Part shown: one piece after another, positions 13,167 through 22,991 of the stretch
Numbering within the stretch: position 1 is the stretch's first letter
Layout: each line of letters starts with the position of its first letter
NCBI RefSeq assembly: GCF_022836495.1
Contig: NZ_BQXM01000001.1
Location: forward strand, 62,001-126,000
Direction of reading: 5' to 3'
DNA: 64,000 nt
Origin: Desulforhabdus sp. TSK
GTDB taxonomy: Bacteria; Desulfobacterota; Syntrophobacteria; Syntrophobacterales; Syntrophobacteraceae
The notes under the pieces: generated by a model
Seen by the model: only the letters and a program-made list of their open reading frames with translations
What the model was told of the DNA's origin: nothing
Database searches by the model: none
Translations under genes and position numbers: made by a program

Positions 13167-15911
13167 ATGAATAATCTCGAATTCCAACAAAATCTCCTGG
13201 ACCTGGCAGAAAAGGGCTTTCTCCTTTTGACGGAAAGTGAACGCTTTGCCCACCAGCTGCTCTGGCGATTCAGGAAAGAGTGCCGTCTGGGAGGAAGGAT
13301 GGGGTGGGAAACGCCGGCCATCACCACCCTGAATCAATGGATGGAGCGGCTCTGGATGGAGTTATGGCCCGATACCTGGCCGGCTTCGCAGTACAAGCGC
13401 TGGCATATTCTGCAGCAATGCATCGAAGCCATCCCACCGCCGAACCCCCTGCAGAGGGATATCCCGCTCATTCTTGCCCTGGACGAGAGCTTTGAGCACT
13501 GTCTGAGGTATGGACTGGACCCTGGTGAGGGCGATCCGGCAAACGGGCTGGTGGAATGGCGCCGCACCCTCTGGAATTCCTTTCATGAACTGCTCGCCCG
13601 GGATGGACTGTTCCATCCGGCGGCATTGCCTCAGAAGCTTCATGCCGTGCTCTCCCGCTTTCCTGAAGGGATTCCCACGAAGCTTGCTGCCGTGGGCTTC
13701 GAGTTTGCCGGGTTTTGGGAGAAGAAGCTTTTTGATCTCCTTCATGCAGGATCCTGCTGCAGGGTTTTGCCTCTCCCCCCGGGAGAGGGGGCCGTTGAGG
13801 CGCACATCTATGCAGATCCTGAGCAGGAGCTTTATGCGCTCATGGAGATGCTGGTTGCCGACAGCCGGTGCTATCCGCTCCACGAGCTTGCCGTGGTGGT
13901 GCTGGATTCCATGGCGTACGCCCCTCCATTGGCCCAATTCCTCCAGGATATCCTGGGGGCGCCCCTTGCGGGGGGGCAGAGCGCCTACAACCTGCTTCCT
14001 GACAGGTCCCTGCTTCAACAGCCGCTTTTTCAAGCGGCTCTACTCCCCCTCCAGTTTGCCGATGCCGGCCAGCCTCGTTCCTTGTTTTTCAGCCTTCTGC
14101 GCTCACCTTATTATGAACGCCTGGCCCGGTGGAATCGCGTTTCCAGCCAGTGGGATTGGGTGTGGAGAGAGGCGGGAATCGAGAAGGGCCTGGATGCTCT
14201 GGCTGCTGCCATTGAACCTTCTCAGAAGGCCATTCTCCCCCAGGACGGAAAGGCGTTCATGGACCGATTGTCCGGGTTCCTGGGGAGTCGGCCTCGCCGG
14301 GCAGTCCATTGGCTGCAGGATATGAAGCAATTTTGGGAGATCTGCGGCTTTCCGGTCCTTGCCAACGAAAGAGACGAGATGGCTTGGCAAAGGCTTTGCC
14401 AGTTGATTTCCACCCTGGAAGCGGAACTGGGCAGCTGTGCAATGGAGAGGGTGGAGCTGAAAGCCTGGCTGGAGGCTGCCGCGCGGAGGATCGTGATCCA
14501 GGAGACGGGATATGAAGACGCGGGAATTCAGATCATCGGGAGTCTGGAAGCGCGCGGACTGGCTTTCCAGCGTCTCTTCGTTCCCGGGGTCGTGGCCGGC
14601 GCTCTGCCGCAGCCGGCCCGCACGCTTCCCTTCCTGAGCATTGGGGAGCGCGCCGCAGTGCAGGGGGGAACCGTGGAGAGCCAGTTTGAATTCGGACGAC
14701 ACCTCTTCAGTGCTTTCCATGCCGTGGCGCCCGGTCTTATCCTGAGCCGCCCCATGATGAGTGCCAGTGGCGAGCCCCGGCTGCCGTCCCCCTTTTGGCC
14801 GGAGAACCAGGGAGAGAGCAGTCTTCCCGTGATTCCCTGGCGTCATGCGTTGCCGGCGCTGCAGCGTGCGCAATGGGTGCGGGACGGGATTCGCGGGATG
14901 GCAGGGCCCAGTCGGGGGGATGGCGGCATTCCCCTGTCTCCGTCCAATCTGCAAGAGGACGTTGTGGAGGGGCAGAGCCCCCAGCCTGGTTCCCCCGAGG
15001 TGAAGCCGGATTTTCTCCATGCGCCGGATCGTTTTCAGGCTCACACGGTGGTTATGCCATCCCAAATCTCTGTCAGTGAGCTGGAAATCCTTCTGGCCTG
15101 CTCCAGTCGCTTTTTTTTCCAGTGCCTCCTGGGTTTGAAACCGCTGCCCCTCGCTGAGATGGGGGTGGTTCCCTCTGAGCGTGGAGAGAAGGTACACCGG
15201 TTGCTCGCCTCCTTTGCAAGAGGTGTGCAGAGGGAAAGCTCTCGAAAGGAAGTCTCGCTCGAAGACCTGTCCCATCGGCTCCGGGAAGCTGTCCTGGCTC
15301 AAATCGCACCTCCGGGCTCCCATCCTCTCTGGAATGTGGAAGCCAGGAGGCTTCTGGGGACGGAGAGCGATGAAGGGGGACTCCTTTCTCAATGGCTCCA
15401 GGAAGAATGGAAGCAACTGCAGGCAGGATGGCGCTGGGCGGGAGTGGAATTGGATTTTTCCGGTCTGCGGTTGGGCAGGGCCTCCATTACTCTGAAGGGA
15501 CGTCTGGATCGTCTGGATGTTCATGGAGAGGAAGGACTCATCTGCTGGGACTACAAGACCGGAAGGGTTCCATCCGCGAGGGAGGTTTGCGAAACCCTCG
15601 TTGCACCGCAGCTACCCGCCTATCTTCTGGCCCTGCGGCAGGGGTTGGTGCGGGAGGCTTTGAAGCTGGAGGGCCTGCCCCTGGCGGCGGGGTATATCGA
15701 CCTGCGCTCTGTGCGCTATTTGCGGCATTTTCTGTGCCTTAAGGCCTCGATGGATGAATTGATCGGCTTCCTGGAACGATGGGAGGAACATGCGGCGGCA
15801 GCTCTCGATCTGGTGTCCAGGGGGGATCTGGCGCCATGCTGGATGCGAACCGACTGTTCATCCCCGTGCGCCTTCCAGTGTCTTTGCGGCAAGGCCCTGT
15901 GCGGGGCCTGA
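13167..15911 (+). CDS. AddB-like PD-(D/E)XK nuclease with Fe-S-type cysteines
   Basis: 914 aa. The opening LLLTESERFAHQLLWRFRK with WETPAITTLNQWMERLW resembles the inactivated-helicase domain of the 'probable DNA repair protein' group related to AddB; no Walker A is visible. From about residue 640 a RecB-type nuclease domain follows: LLACSSRFFFQCLLGL, ERGEKVHRLL, GRLDRLDV and the catalytic ICWDYKTGR near residue 793. Four-cysteine architecture (one before the nuclease core, then CSSPCAFQCLCG at the C-terminus) fits the AddB iron-sulfur staple. The usual partner helicase-nuclease (AddA/UvrD-like) is not in the window; downstream is unrelated panE. Expected role: double-strand break end processing. 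Confidence 0.82.
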   Translation: MNNLEFQQNLLDLAEKGFLLLTESERFAHQLLWRFRKECRLGGRMGWETPAITTLNQWMERLWMELWPDTWPASQYKRWHILQQCIEAIPPPNPLQRDIPLILALDESFEHCLRYGLDPGEGDPANGLVEWRRTLWNSFHELLARDGLFHPAALPQKLHAVLSRFPEGIPTKLAAVGFEFAGFWEKKLFDLLHAGSCCRVLPLPPGEGAVEAHIYADPEQELYALMEMLVADSRCYPLHELAVVVLDSMAYAPPLAQFLQDILGAPLAGGQSAYNLLPDRSLLQQPLFQAALLPLQFADAGQPRSLFFSLLRSPYYERLARWNRVSSQWDWVWREAGIEKGLDALAAAIEPSQKAILPQDGKAFMDRLSGFLGSRPRRAVHWLQDMKQFWEICGFPVLANERDEMAWQRLCQLISTLEAELGSCAMERVELKAWLEAAARRIVIQETGYEDAGIQIIGSLEARGLAFQRLFVPGVVAGALPQPARTLPFLSIGERAAVQGGTVESQFEFGRHLFSAFHAVAPGLILSRPMMSASGEPRLPSPFWPENQGESSLPVIPWRHALPALQRAQWVRDGIRGMAGPSRGDGGIPLSPSNLQEDVVEGQSPQPGSPEVKPDFLHAPDRFQAHTVVMPSQISVSELEILLACSSRFFFQCLLGLKPLPLAEMGVVPSERGEKVHRLLASFARGVQRESSRKEVSLEDLSHRLREAVLAQIAPPGSHPLWNVEARRLLGTESDEGGLLSQWLQEEWKQLQAGWRWAGVELDFSGLRLGRASITLKGRLDRLDVHGEEGLICWDYKTGRVPSAREVCETLVAPQLPAYLLALRQGLVREALKLEGLPLAAGYIDLRSVRYLRHFLCLKASMDELIGFLERWEEHAAAALDLVSRGDLAPCWMRTDCSSPCAFQCLCGKALCGA

Positions 15912-16122
15912 GGCTTTCCCCCGGGGGCTGCCCAACGGCTCGTGGTGGAACGGCTGGTGAAACAAGGCCGCCCACGGACGAGAGCCCGGCAGATGCCCCT
16001 TTTTCCCCGCCATACTTTAATTTGACGTGAAGGTGTCGTGACGGTATAAAGGTCGGAGTTTCTGCCTGTCTTGTAGCATTTGTTTGGCAATTGAAACTAA
16101 TAACATGCGGGAGGAGCAGTCC

Positions 16123-17651
<1,529 letters not shown>

Positions 17652-17724
17652 ACACAGCCCCTCCTGGTTTTTGCCAGATCCCGATCTTTCAGATCTCCGA
17701 GTGCCTCTTTCAACAAGAAATCGC

Positions 17725-17753
17725 TTGACTCTCCCTTTGTCCCATATTAAAAA
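17725..17753 (+). promoter_or_regulatory. Putative promoter for the RNA at 17760-17990
   Basis: TTGACT (17725-17730), a 17-base spacer, then TAAAAA (17748-17753, 4 of 6 matches). It would start a transcript near 17760, upstream of the structured segment and its terminator. Confidence 0.4.
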
Positions 17754-17759
17754 AGACAA

Positions 17760-17990
17760 GTTGTTGTTCCGGCCGTTGTACGGCATTGTGTTGCATCATT
17801 TAGAACGAAAGAGAAGATCAGAAGTAATGGACGACCCTGGCCCTAGTCACGAGCGTTGCTTGAAAACTGAAGGAAGCTTTTTGAGGCGTGGGATTCTTTC
17901 GCCGCCGGGGGAGGTGTGATCACCCTCCTTTAATTGCGGCGAATAGATGTTCTGAGTTGGAATCCCGGGCCTTGGCCCGGTTTTTTTTTT
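17760..17990 (+). ncRNA. Candidate non-coding RNA or attenuator leader
   Basis: No convincing gene lies between the Nudix stop and 18020, yet the segment is strongly structured. TTCGCCGC (17899-17906) pairs perfectly with GCGGCGAA (17936-17943), enclosing a GGAGG/CCTCC hairpin around GTGATCAC. Next comes the intrinsic terminator CCGGGC-CTTG-GCCCGG plus ten T (17965-17990). The downstream 53-aa gene begins only 30 bases later with a near-perfect ribosome site. This may be a self-standing small RNA of about 230 bases or a termination-control leader. I do not recognise it as 6S, SRP RNA, RNase P RNA or tmRNA. Confidence 0.45.
17965..17990 (+). terminator. Intrinsic terminator with a ten-T tract
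   Basis: CCGGGC, loop CTTG, GCCCGG, followed by TTTTTTTTTT (17981-17990). Textbook rho-independent terminator on the plus strand, 30 bases before the ATG of the next small gene. Confidence 0.9.
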
Positions 17991-18019
17991 GCCGCAGCAA
18001 TGAGAAGGAGGTGATTCCT

Positions 18020-18181
18020 ATGAAGCTAGTGCTCATTCGTGGACGGAATCGAATGGAAGCCCGCAAGAAAACTCTGGATTTCTGGTTTGCCCATCGGGAT
18101 CAATTCAACTGCACCATGCAGGATTTCCTTAGAAAATGTTCGACGGATCCGACGGGCAAAATCATCATGTACAAGGGGTAG
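18020..18181 (+). CDS. Small basic protein of unknown function
   Basis: 53-aa protein beginning MKLVLIRGRNRMEARKKTLDFW and ending GKIIMYKG. It is supported mainly by an exceptional ribosome site: AAGGAGGTGATT, complementary to the 16S rRNA tail over 11 bases, 5 bases before the ATG at 18020. The first half is basic (R7, R9, R12, K15, K16) and the single domain contains FNCTMQDFLRKC with two cysteines. There is no signal peptide or membrane segment. Terminators lie on both sides, so it is its own unit. I do not recognise the family. Confidence 0.65.
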   Translation: MKLVLIRGRNRMEARKKTLDFWFAHRDQFNCTMQDFLRKCSTDPTGKIIMYKG

Positions 18182-18231
18182 ATTTATGGACAGCGACGAT
18201 CCGAGTCCCAGTTGCCGGCAACTGAGCACTC

Positions 18232-18270
18232 AAGGCTGAAAGTGACACACTTTCAGCCTTTCTGGTTTTT
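18232..18270 (+). terminator. Intrinsic terminator after the 53-aa gene
   Basis: AAGGCTGAAAGTG, loop ACA, CACTTTCAGCCTT (13-bp perfect stem, 18232-18260), then TCTGGTTTTT. Located 50 bases after the small gene's stop. Confidence 0.88.
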
Positions 18271-18437
18271 AACCCCTGACACACTCTGCTTTTACCTCCT
18301 CCCGACCTTGCCTGCCTCTTGATATCCATTGACTTTGACATTGACCGTCCTCAAAAACCCTGGTATTCGTTCTTCCAAATTCAATATCGCTTTGTCAAGG
18401 AATTCTATTTCCTGGAGTCATACATCGGAGGATGCCA

Positions 18438-18644
18438 ATGCTGGAATTCGGACAGTTTTTGTGTGTCGAGCTCAGTCGCAGTGTAGCCAGTATGTTGCCC
18501 TGGGATATCCCGTGGTATGATCCAAGTCACAGGGTGTTTTTCGCGGCACTCTACAGTGCATTGGGCGTCATCGGGTTTGGAATCCTGGCAGCGGTTTTCC
18601 TGACGATCAAGCGCCTGAACAAAGGCGACGATGTACATCATTGA
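18438..18644 (+). CDS. Small single-pass membrane protein, unknown
   Basis: 68 aa. The second ATG (18438) is preferred because CGGAGG ends 5-6 bases before it; the ATG at 18432 touches the ribosome site. An N-terminal amphipathic part (MLEFGQFLCVELSRS, then MLPWDIPWYDPSHR) precedes one transmembrane helix, VFFAALYSALGVIGFGILAAVFLTI, and a short charged tail KRLNKGDDVHH. The PWDIPWYD motif looks conserved-type, but I cannot name the family. It lies between a terminator and the phosphomannomutase. Confidence 0.6.
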   Translation: MLEFGQFLCVELSRSVASMLPWDIPWYDPSHRVFFAALYSALGVIGFGILAAVFLTIKRLNKGDDVHH

Positions 18645-18795
18645 CCTGAAACTTTTGCTCCATTTCCGCCGATAATTCCCATATGACCGTGTAATCCAAT
18701 GGTTGTTGGCCCTATGCTTTCAGGCGATGGGCTTTGTTTTGGGCTTACCTCTCGCAAAATCGTCGAGCCGTGCCGTAATTCAGGGAGAAATATTT

Positions 18796-20154
18796 TTGGA
18801 TCGAAACGTCTTTCGGGAATACGATATTCGTGGTTTGGTGGACAAAGAAATCCGGGATGCGGATGTGGTCCTGGTGGGCAAGACCTTTGGCACCTATATG
18901 GCCAGACAGCAAAAGAAGTATGTGGTGGTGGGGAGGGACTGCCGGCTCAGTTCCGAGCATTACCGCGATCTCCTCTTTGAAGGATTGGCGGCCACCGGCA
19001 TGGATGTGGTGGATATCGGCGTGTGTCCGACACCCGTCTTTTATTTTGCCCTGAGGCATCTGGACCGCCAGGGGGGCATCATGATCACCGCCAGCCACAA
19101 CCCTCCGGAATACAATGGCTTCAAGGTCTGCAACGGCTACGATACGATTTCCGGTGCAGAGATCCAAAAGCTTCGTAAGCTGATGGAAGCAGGAGATTTT
19201 GTCTCAGGCAGCAGCCACATCGAACCCTGCGATATCCTGAATCCCTACATTGATTTTGTCGTGGGGAATATTCATCTCGCCCGCAAGCTGCGTGTGGGTG
19301 TGGACGCCGGCAACGCCACCGCGGGACCGGTCGCCCTGGCAATTCTGGAAAGGCTGGGGTGCGAGGTCTATCCGCTTTACTGTGACATGGACGGCACCTT
19401 CCCCAACCACGAGCCCGACCCGACAGTCCTCGAGAATCTGAAGGACCTGTGCGCCCTTGTCCGGCGAGAGCAGCTGGATATTGGAGTGGCCTACGACGGC
19501 GACAGCGATCGAGTCGGTGTCGTGGACCATCGCGGAGAGCCGGTTTTCGGCGACAAGCTCCTCATCATTTTTGCCCGTGAAATCCTCTCGCGGCGACCGG
19601 GAACGACCTTTGTCAGTGAAGTGAAGTGTTCCAGGACGCTTTACGAAGAAATCGAAAGGCTCGGGGGTAAAGCCATCATGTCCAGGACGGGACACTCCCT
19701 CATGAAAGCCAGGATGAAGGAGGTGGATGCCGTTTTGGCGGGAGAAATGAGCGGGCACATGTTCTTCAAAGACCGCTTTTTCGGATTTGACGACGGCATT
19801 TACGCTTCCTGCCGCCTTCTCGAAATTCTGGCTCAATCGGGTAAAACGGTACCAGAGCTACTGGACGGGATCCCTGAAACTTACACGACGCCTGAAATCA
19901 GGGTGGAATGTCCGGACGACCTCAAGTTTGAAGTGGTGGAAAAGGCCAAGGCTTACTTCAAGGAACAGGGCTACCAGATCATCGAAGTGGATGGAGCGCG
20001 AATTGTCTTCAGCGACGGCTGGGGCCTGGTGCGGGCATCCAATACCCAGCCGGTACTGGTGCTGCGCTATGAGGCGGACACTCCGGAACGCCTCGAGGAA
20101 ATAAGGCATTTGGTGGAAGATGCCGTTGAAAGAGCGAAAAAGAACATCTCATGA
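18796..20154 (+). CDS. Phosphomannomutase / phosphoglucomutase
   Basis: 452-aa alpha-D-phosphohexomutase interconverting hexose 1- and 6-phosphates for polysaccharide and nucleotide-sugar synthesis. Landmarks: FREYDIRG at the start, the phosphoserine loop TASHNPPEYNGFK, the Mg loop DGDSDRVG, the sugar-binding GEMSGHMFF and a C-terminal RASNTQPVLVLRYEA phosphate loop. The TTG at 18796 has GGGAG 8 bases upstream and gives the family's normal start; a longer frame from 18703 would add an untypical hydrophobic stretch. The stop overlaps the next gene by ATGA. Confidence 0.93.
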   Translation: MDRNVFREYDIRGLVDKEIRDADVVLVGKTFGTYMARQQKKYVVVGRDCRLSSEHYRDLLFEGLAATGMDVVDIGVCPTPVFYFALRHLDRQGGIMITASHNPPEYNGFKVCNGYDTISGAEIQKLRKLMEAGDFVSGSSHIEPCDILNPYIDFVVGNIHLARKLRVGVDAGNATAGPVALAILERLGCEVYPLYCDMDGTFPNHEPDPTVLENLKDLCALVRREQLDIGVAYDGDSDRVGVVDHRGEPVFGDKLLIIFAREILSRRPGTTFVSEVKCSRTLYEEIERLGGKAIMSRTGHSLMKARMKEVDAVLAGEMSGHMFFKDRFFGFDDGIYASCRLLEILAQSGKTVPELLDGIPETYTTPEIRVECPDDLKFEVVEKAKAYFKEQGYQIIEVDGARIVFSDGWGLVRASNTQPVLVLRYEADTPERLEEIRHLVEDAVERAKKNIS

Positions 20155-21134
20155 AAGAGCATCAGGAAAAGCGGGGGTGTGTGGTCACAGGGGTGGCGGG
20201 ATTTGTGGGCAGCCATCTGGCCGAACGGTTGCTCTCCCTGGGCCATGAGGTGGTCGGGGTGGACAACTTCTTCTCGGGTCATCCTGAAAATATGGCATCC
20301 TTCAGGGATCACCCCGCTTTCAATTTCTACGAGAAGTCCATAGCTGAACAGAACCTCCTGGAAGATCTCACCGAAAAGCATCCGAGTTTGAATTGTTGCT
20401 TCCACCTGGCGGCCATCGTGAGTGTTCCTTATTCCATGGACCATGAAGACGAAACCATGGAGCTCAATTTCACGGCGACCGTGAGACTCCTCCAAAGCGC
20501 GGAAAAGCTCCAGTTCAAGAGGTTTGTCTTTGCAGGGTCGGCCGCCGAATATGGAAATGACCAGCGGCTGCCGCTTCAGGAAGCTTATGCGGACGAAAAC
20601 ACTGCACACGCCAGCCCTTATGGTCGGGCCAAGTTTCTGGGCTCTCAGAAGGTGGCTTCAAGTCCTCTGGGTGTAGCACTTCGTTTTTTCAACATTTATG
20701 GGCCGAGGCAGGACCCCCGCAGCCCATACAGCGGCGTCATTTCCAGGTTCCTCGATATGGCCCTGGCCGAAGAGAGGTTGACGGTTTTTGGAGATGGCCT
20801 TCAGGCCCGCGACTTTGTCTACATTTCGGACGTGGTGGACGCTTACCTGCTGGCGGGGGGGCTGCAGGATTCATCCTTCGAAGTGTGCCATGGCATCTAC
20901 AACATTGGAACGGGCAGGAGCACTACCATTCTTGAACTGGCGGAAATCATCAAAGCCCTGACAGGCAATGGGAATGCTCCGCGCTTTTTGCCGGAGCGTC
21001 CCGGGGACATTCGGTTCTCCCTGGCATCGGTGGAGGCCTTTTCCAAGGCCGCCGGGTGGCGCGCCGGGACATCCCTCCGGGATGGGCTGCGGGCTACCCT
21101 GCAATGGTATCGGGAGCATCGGCCTGAAGAATGA
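20151..21134 (+). CDS. NAD-dependent nucleotide-sugar epimerase/dehydratase
   Basis: 327-aa extended short-chain dehydrogenase. It has the NAD loop GVAGFVGSHLAE, the acidic VDNF after strand 2, the catalytic YGRAK (YxxxK) with SAAEYG upstream, RFFNIYGPRQDP and a C-terminal substrate domain. It most resembles UDP-glucose 4-epimerase/UDP-glucuronate-type enzymes acting on NDP-sugars. It is coupled to the phosphohexomutase by an ATGA overlap, so the two likely supply one surface-sugar pathway. Exact substrate undetermined. Confidence 0.88.
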   Translation: MKEHQEKRGCVVTGVAGFVGSHLAERLLSLGHEVVGVDNFFSGHPENMASFRDHPAFNFYEKSIAEQNLLEDLTEKHPSLNCCFHLAAIVSVPYSMDHEDETMELNFTATVRLLQSAEKLQFKRFVFAGSAAEYGNDQRLPLQEAYADENTAHASPYGRAKFLGSQKVASSPLGVALRFFNIYGPRQDPRSPYSGVISRFLDMALAEERLTVFGDGLQARDFVYISDVVDAYLLAGGLQDSSFEVCHGIYNIGTGRSTTILELAEIIKALTGNGNAPRFLPERPGDIRFSLASVEAFSKAAGWRAGTSLRDGLRATLQWYREHRPEE

Positions 21135-21182
21135 TCCTGCCCTCATGCTCTCTCGTGGGGATTGGCTGCAAAGCCCTGTTTT

Positions 21183-21217
21183 GACGACCCTCCACCGGGC
21201 TTTCGAGGAGGGGCGTC
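21183..21217. terminator. Hairpin between convergent epimerase and hisF
   Basis: GACGaCCCTCC (21183-21193) pairs with GGAGGGgCGTC (21207-21217), 10 bp with one mismatch and a 13-base loop. No T-tract follows, so it may slow polymerase or act with Rho. Confidence 0.45.
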
Positions 21218-21238
21218 CCGGGTGAATGCCGCTGGCCA

Positions 21239-22015
21239 TCAAGTTTTCCGGACTTTCACGCCGCTTGTTTCCAGGAATTTCTTGATTTCTCGAATGGTGT
21301 AGGTTCCATAGTGAACCATGGAGGCGATGAGGGCCGCGTCGGCACAGCCTTCCGTCAGCACGTGGAGAAGATCTTCCGGAGTGCCGGCTCCTCCCGAGGC
21401 GATGACGGGAATGTGCACCTGTGTCGAAATGAGCCGCGTGAGCTGCAGCTCGTAACCCGACCGGGTTCCGTCGGCGTCAATGGAATTGAGGCATATTTCT
21501 CCGGCGCCCAGCCGCTGCGCTTCCCTGGCCCACCATAGGGCATCCAGTCCCATATGCCGGCGGCCCCCATCGATGACGATTTCATAGCCTGACGGGATCT
21601 GTTCCGACGGGGGAACCTGTTTCACGTCCATACCCAAAACGATGCACTGACTCCCGAACGCTTCGGCCCCCTGCCGGATGATGTCGGGATGGAGCACCGC
21701 CGCCGAATTGACACTCACTTTCTCGGCGCCCGCCAGCAGGACTTCACGCATGTCCTGCAGCGTGCGGATGCCTCCACCGACGGAAAACGGGATGAAGATG
21801 GTCTCGGCCACGCGCCTCACGACGTCCAGCATGATGGGCCGACGATCGCTCGATGCCGTGATATCGTAAAAGACAATTTCATCGGCGCCTTCCTCGTAAT
21901 AAAAGCGACCCATTTCCACGGGATCCCCGATGTCCATGTTGTCCTTGAATTTGATCCCCTTTGTGGTGCGTCCATCCCGAACGTCGAGACAGGGAATGAT
22001 GCGTTTGCTGAGCAT
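21239..22015 (-). CDS. hisF: Imidazole glycerol phosphate synthase cyclase subunit
   Basis: 258-aa TIM barrel of histidine synthesis that condenses PRFAR with ammonia from HisH. Catalytic Asp residues are visible in IIPCLDV and VLGMDVK; phosphate loops are [18 protein letters not shown] and [10 protein letters not shown]. The sequence [14 protein letters not shown] replaces the more common TSMDRDGT and marks a lineage variant. The ATG at 22015 follows AGGAGA; a start at 22072 would add a non-family extension. hisH lies 32 bases upstream on the same strand. Confidence 0.95.
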   Translation of the reverse strand: MLSKRIIPCLDVRDGRTTKGIKFKDNMDIGDPVEMGRFYYEEGADEIVFYDITASSDRRPIMLDVVRRVAETIFIPFSVGGGIRTLQDMREVLLAGAEKVSVNSAAVLHPDIIRQGAEAFGSQCIVLGMDVKQVPPSEQIPSGYEIVIDGGRRHMGLDALWWAREAQRLGAGEICLNSIDADGTRSGYELQLTRLISTQVHIPVIASGGAGTPEDLLHVLTEGCADAALIASMVHYGTYTIREIKKFLETSGVKVRKT

Positions 22016-22047
22016 GTGCTCTCCTTTACGGGGTTGCCGTGAAGACG

Positions 22048-22686
22048 TTACCGGGAAAACGTTCCGTTCCAACGGCAGAAGTTCTTGAGCAACTGCAGTC
22101 CCGGAGGGCCGCTTTTTTCCGGGTGGAACTGGACGGCGACCAGATTGCCCTGTGCCACCGCCGAGGCAAAAGTGATTCCATATTCGGTCGTCCCGGCCAT
22201 GTGCCGCGAATCGCCCGGATCGGGGTAGTAGCTGTGGACGAAATAGAATTCACTCGCGGCGGGGATCTTTTCGAAGACGGGATGGTCTCGAGTGAAAGCG
22301 ACGGCGTTCCATCCCATGTGGGGAATCTTGAGGGATTCTCCCCCTGTCGTACGCATGTCCGAAGGGAAACGCCTGACTCGACCGGGAATGATTCCCAGGC
22401 AGGGGGTGTCGTTTTCCTCGCTGTAATCCAGAAGGACCTGGAGGCCGACACAGATTCCCAGGACAGGCACTCCTGCGTCCAATCGTTCGCGAAGCACCTC
22501 ATCGAGCCCCAGCTCCCGAAGATTTTCCATGGACTTCCCCGCTGCCCCGACCCCTGGAAAGATGATCCGTTCCGCACGCTGAATCTCCTCGTGGGAATGG
22601 GTGATTCGAGAGGGAAATCCAATGTAATTCAAGGCTCTGGCCACACTGGTGAGGTTTCCGGCCCGGTAGTCCAAAATGGCGATCAC
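22048..22686 (-). CDS. hisH: Imidazole glycerol phosphate synthase amidotransferase subunit
   Basis: 212-aa class I glutamine amidotransferase that feeds ammonia to HisF. The Cys-His-Glu triad is present: GICVGLQ (nucleophile), AVQFHPEKS (His and Glu); [11 protein letters not shown] forms the oxyanion region. GAAAGGAGT precedes the ATG. Together with hisF it forms a two-gene his unit; other his genes are outside the window. Confidence 0.95.
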   Translation of the reverse strand: MIAILDYRAGNLTSVARALNYIGFPSRITHSHEEIQRAERIIFPGVGAAGKSMENLRELGLDEVLRERLDAGVPVLGICVGLQVLLDYSEENDTPCLGIIPGRVRRFPSDMRTTGGESLKIPHMGWNAVAFTRDHPVFEKIPAASEFYFVHSYYPDPGDSRHMAGTTEYGITFASAVAQGNLVAVQFHPEKSGPPGLQLLKNFCRWNGTFSR

Positions 22687-22991
22687 ACATGACTCCTTTC
22701 ACTAACAGGTTGCACGGGATTTGAGATAAGATGTGTACATACCTATTATTTTCTTTAGGGTCAAGGGAATGGTCCGGTGCTTCCCTGCAGAGACGATAAG
22801 ATTCCATGGATGATCCGTCATTTCCCGAGGAAGCCTTGCGCCACGGGAAGACAAGGTTTACGATTGCTTTGAAAATGATCAGAAGCTTGTTTTATCATTC
22901 CCGGGAAAAAGCTCTGGGGATCGAGTCCCGGTGTTGCCGGGTGGGATGCCACACAGGATGAAACCCTCCGAAACAGAGAAAGAGTGACAAA
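22687..22991. other. Divergent intergenic region, hisH / GlnD-like gene
   Basis: 305 bases without a gene. It must hold the promoters for hisHF (minus) and the GlnD-like gene (plus). TTGCAC-like and GATAAG-like pieces occur near 22712-22730, but no hexamer pair is convincing. CCCGGT-GTTG-CCGGG (about 22928-22941) is a small hairpin near the plus-strand start. Confidence 0.3.

Noticed and set aside
14103-15524. 473-codon open frame on the minus strand
   Set aside because: Antisense to the AddB-like nuclease; low-complexity, no family resemblance.
18187-18240. 17-codon frame after the 53-aa gene (starts MDSDDPSPSC)
   Set aside because: Runs into the terminator stem and is too short to support; could at most be a leader peptide.
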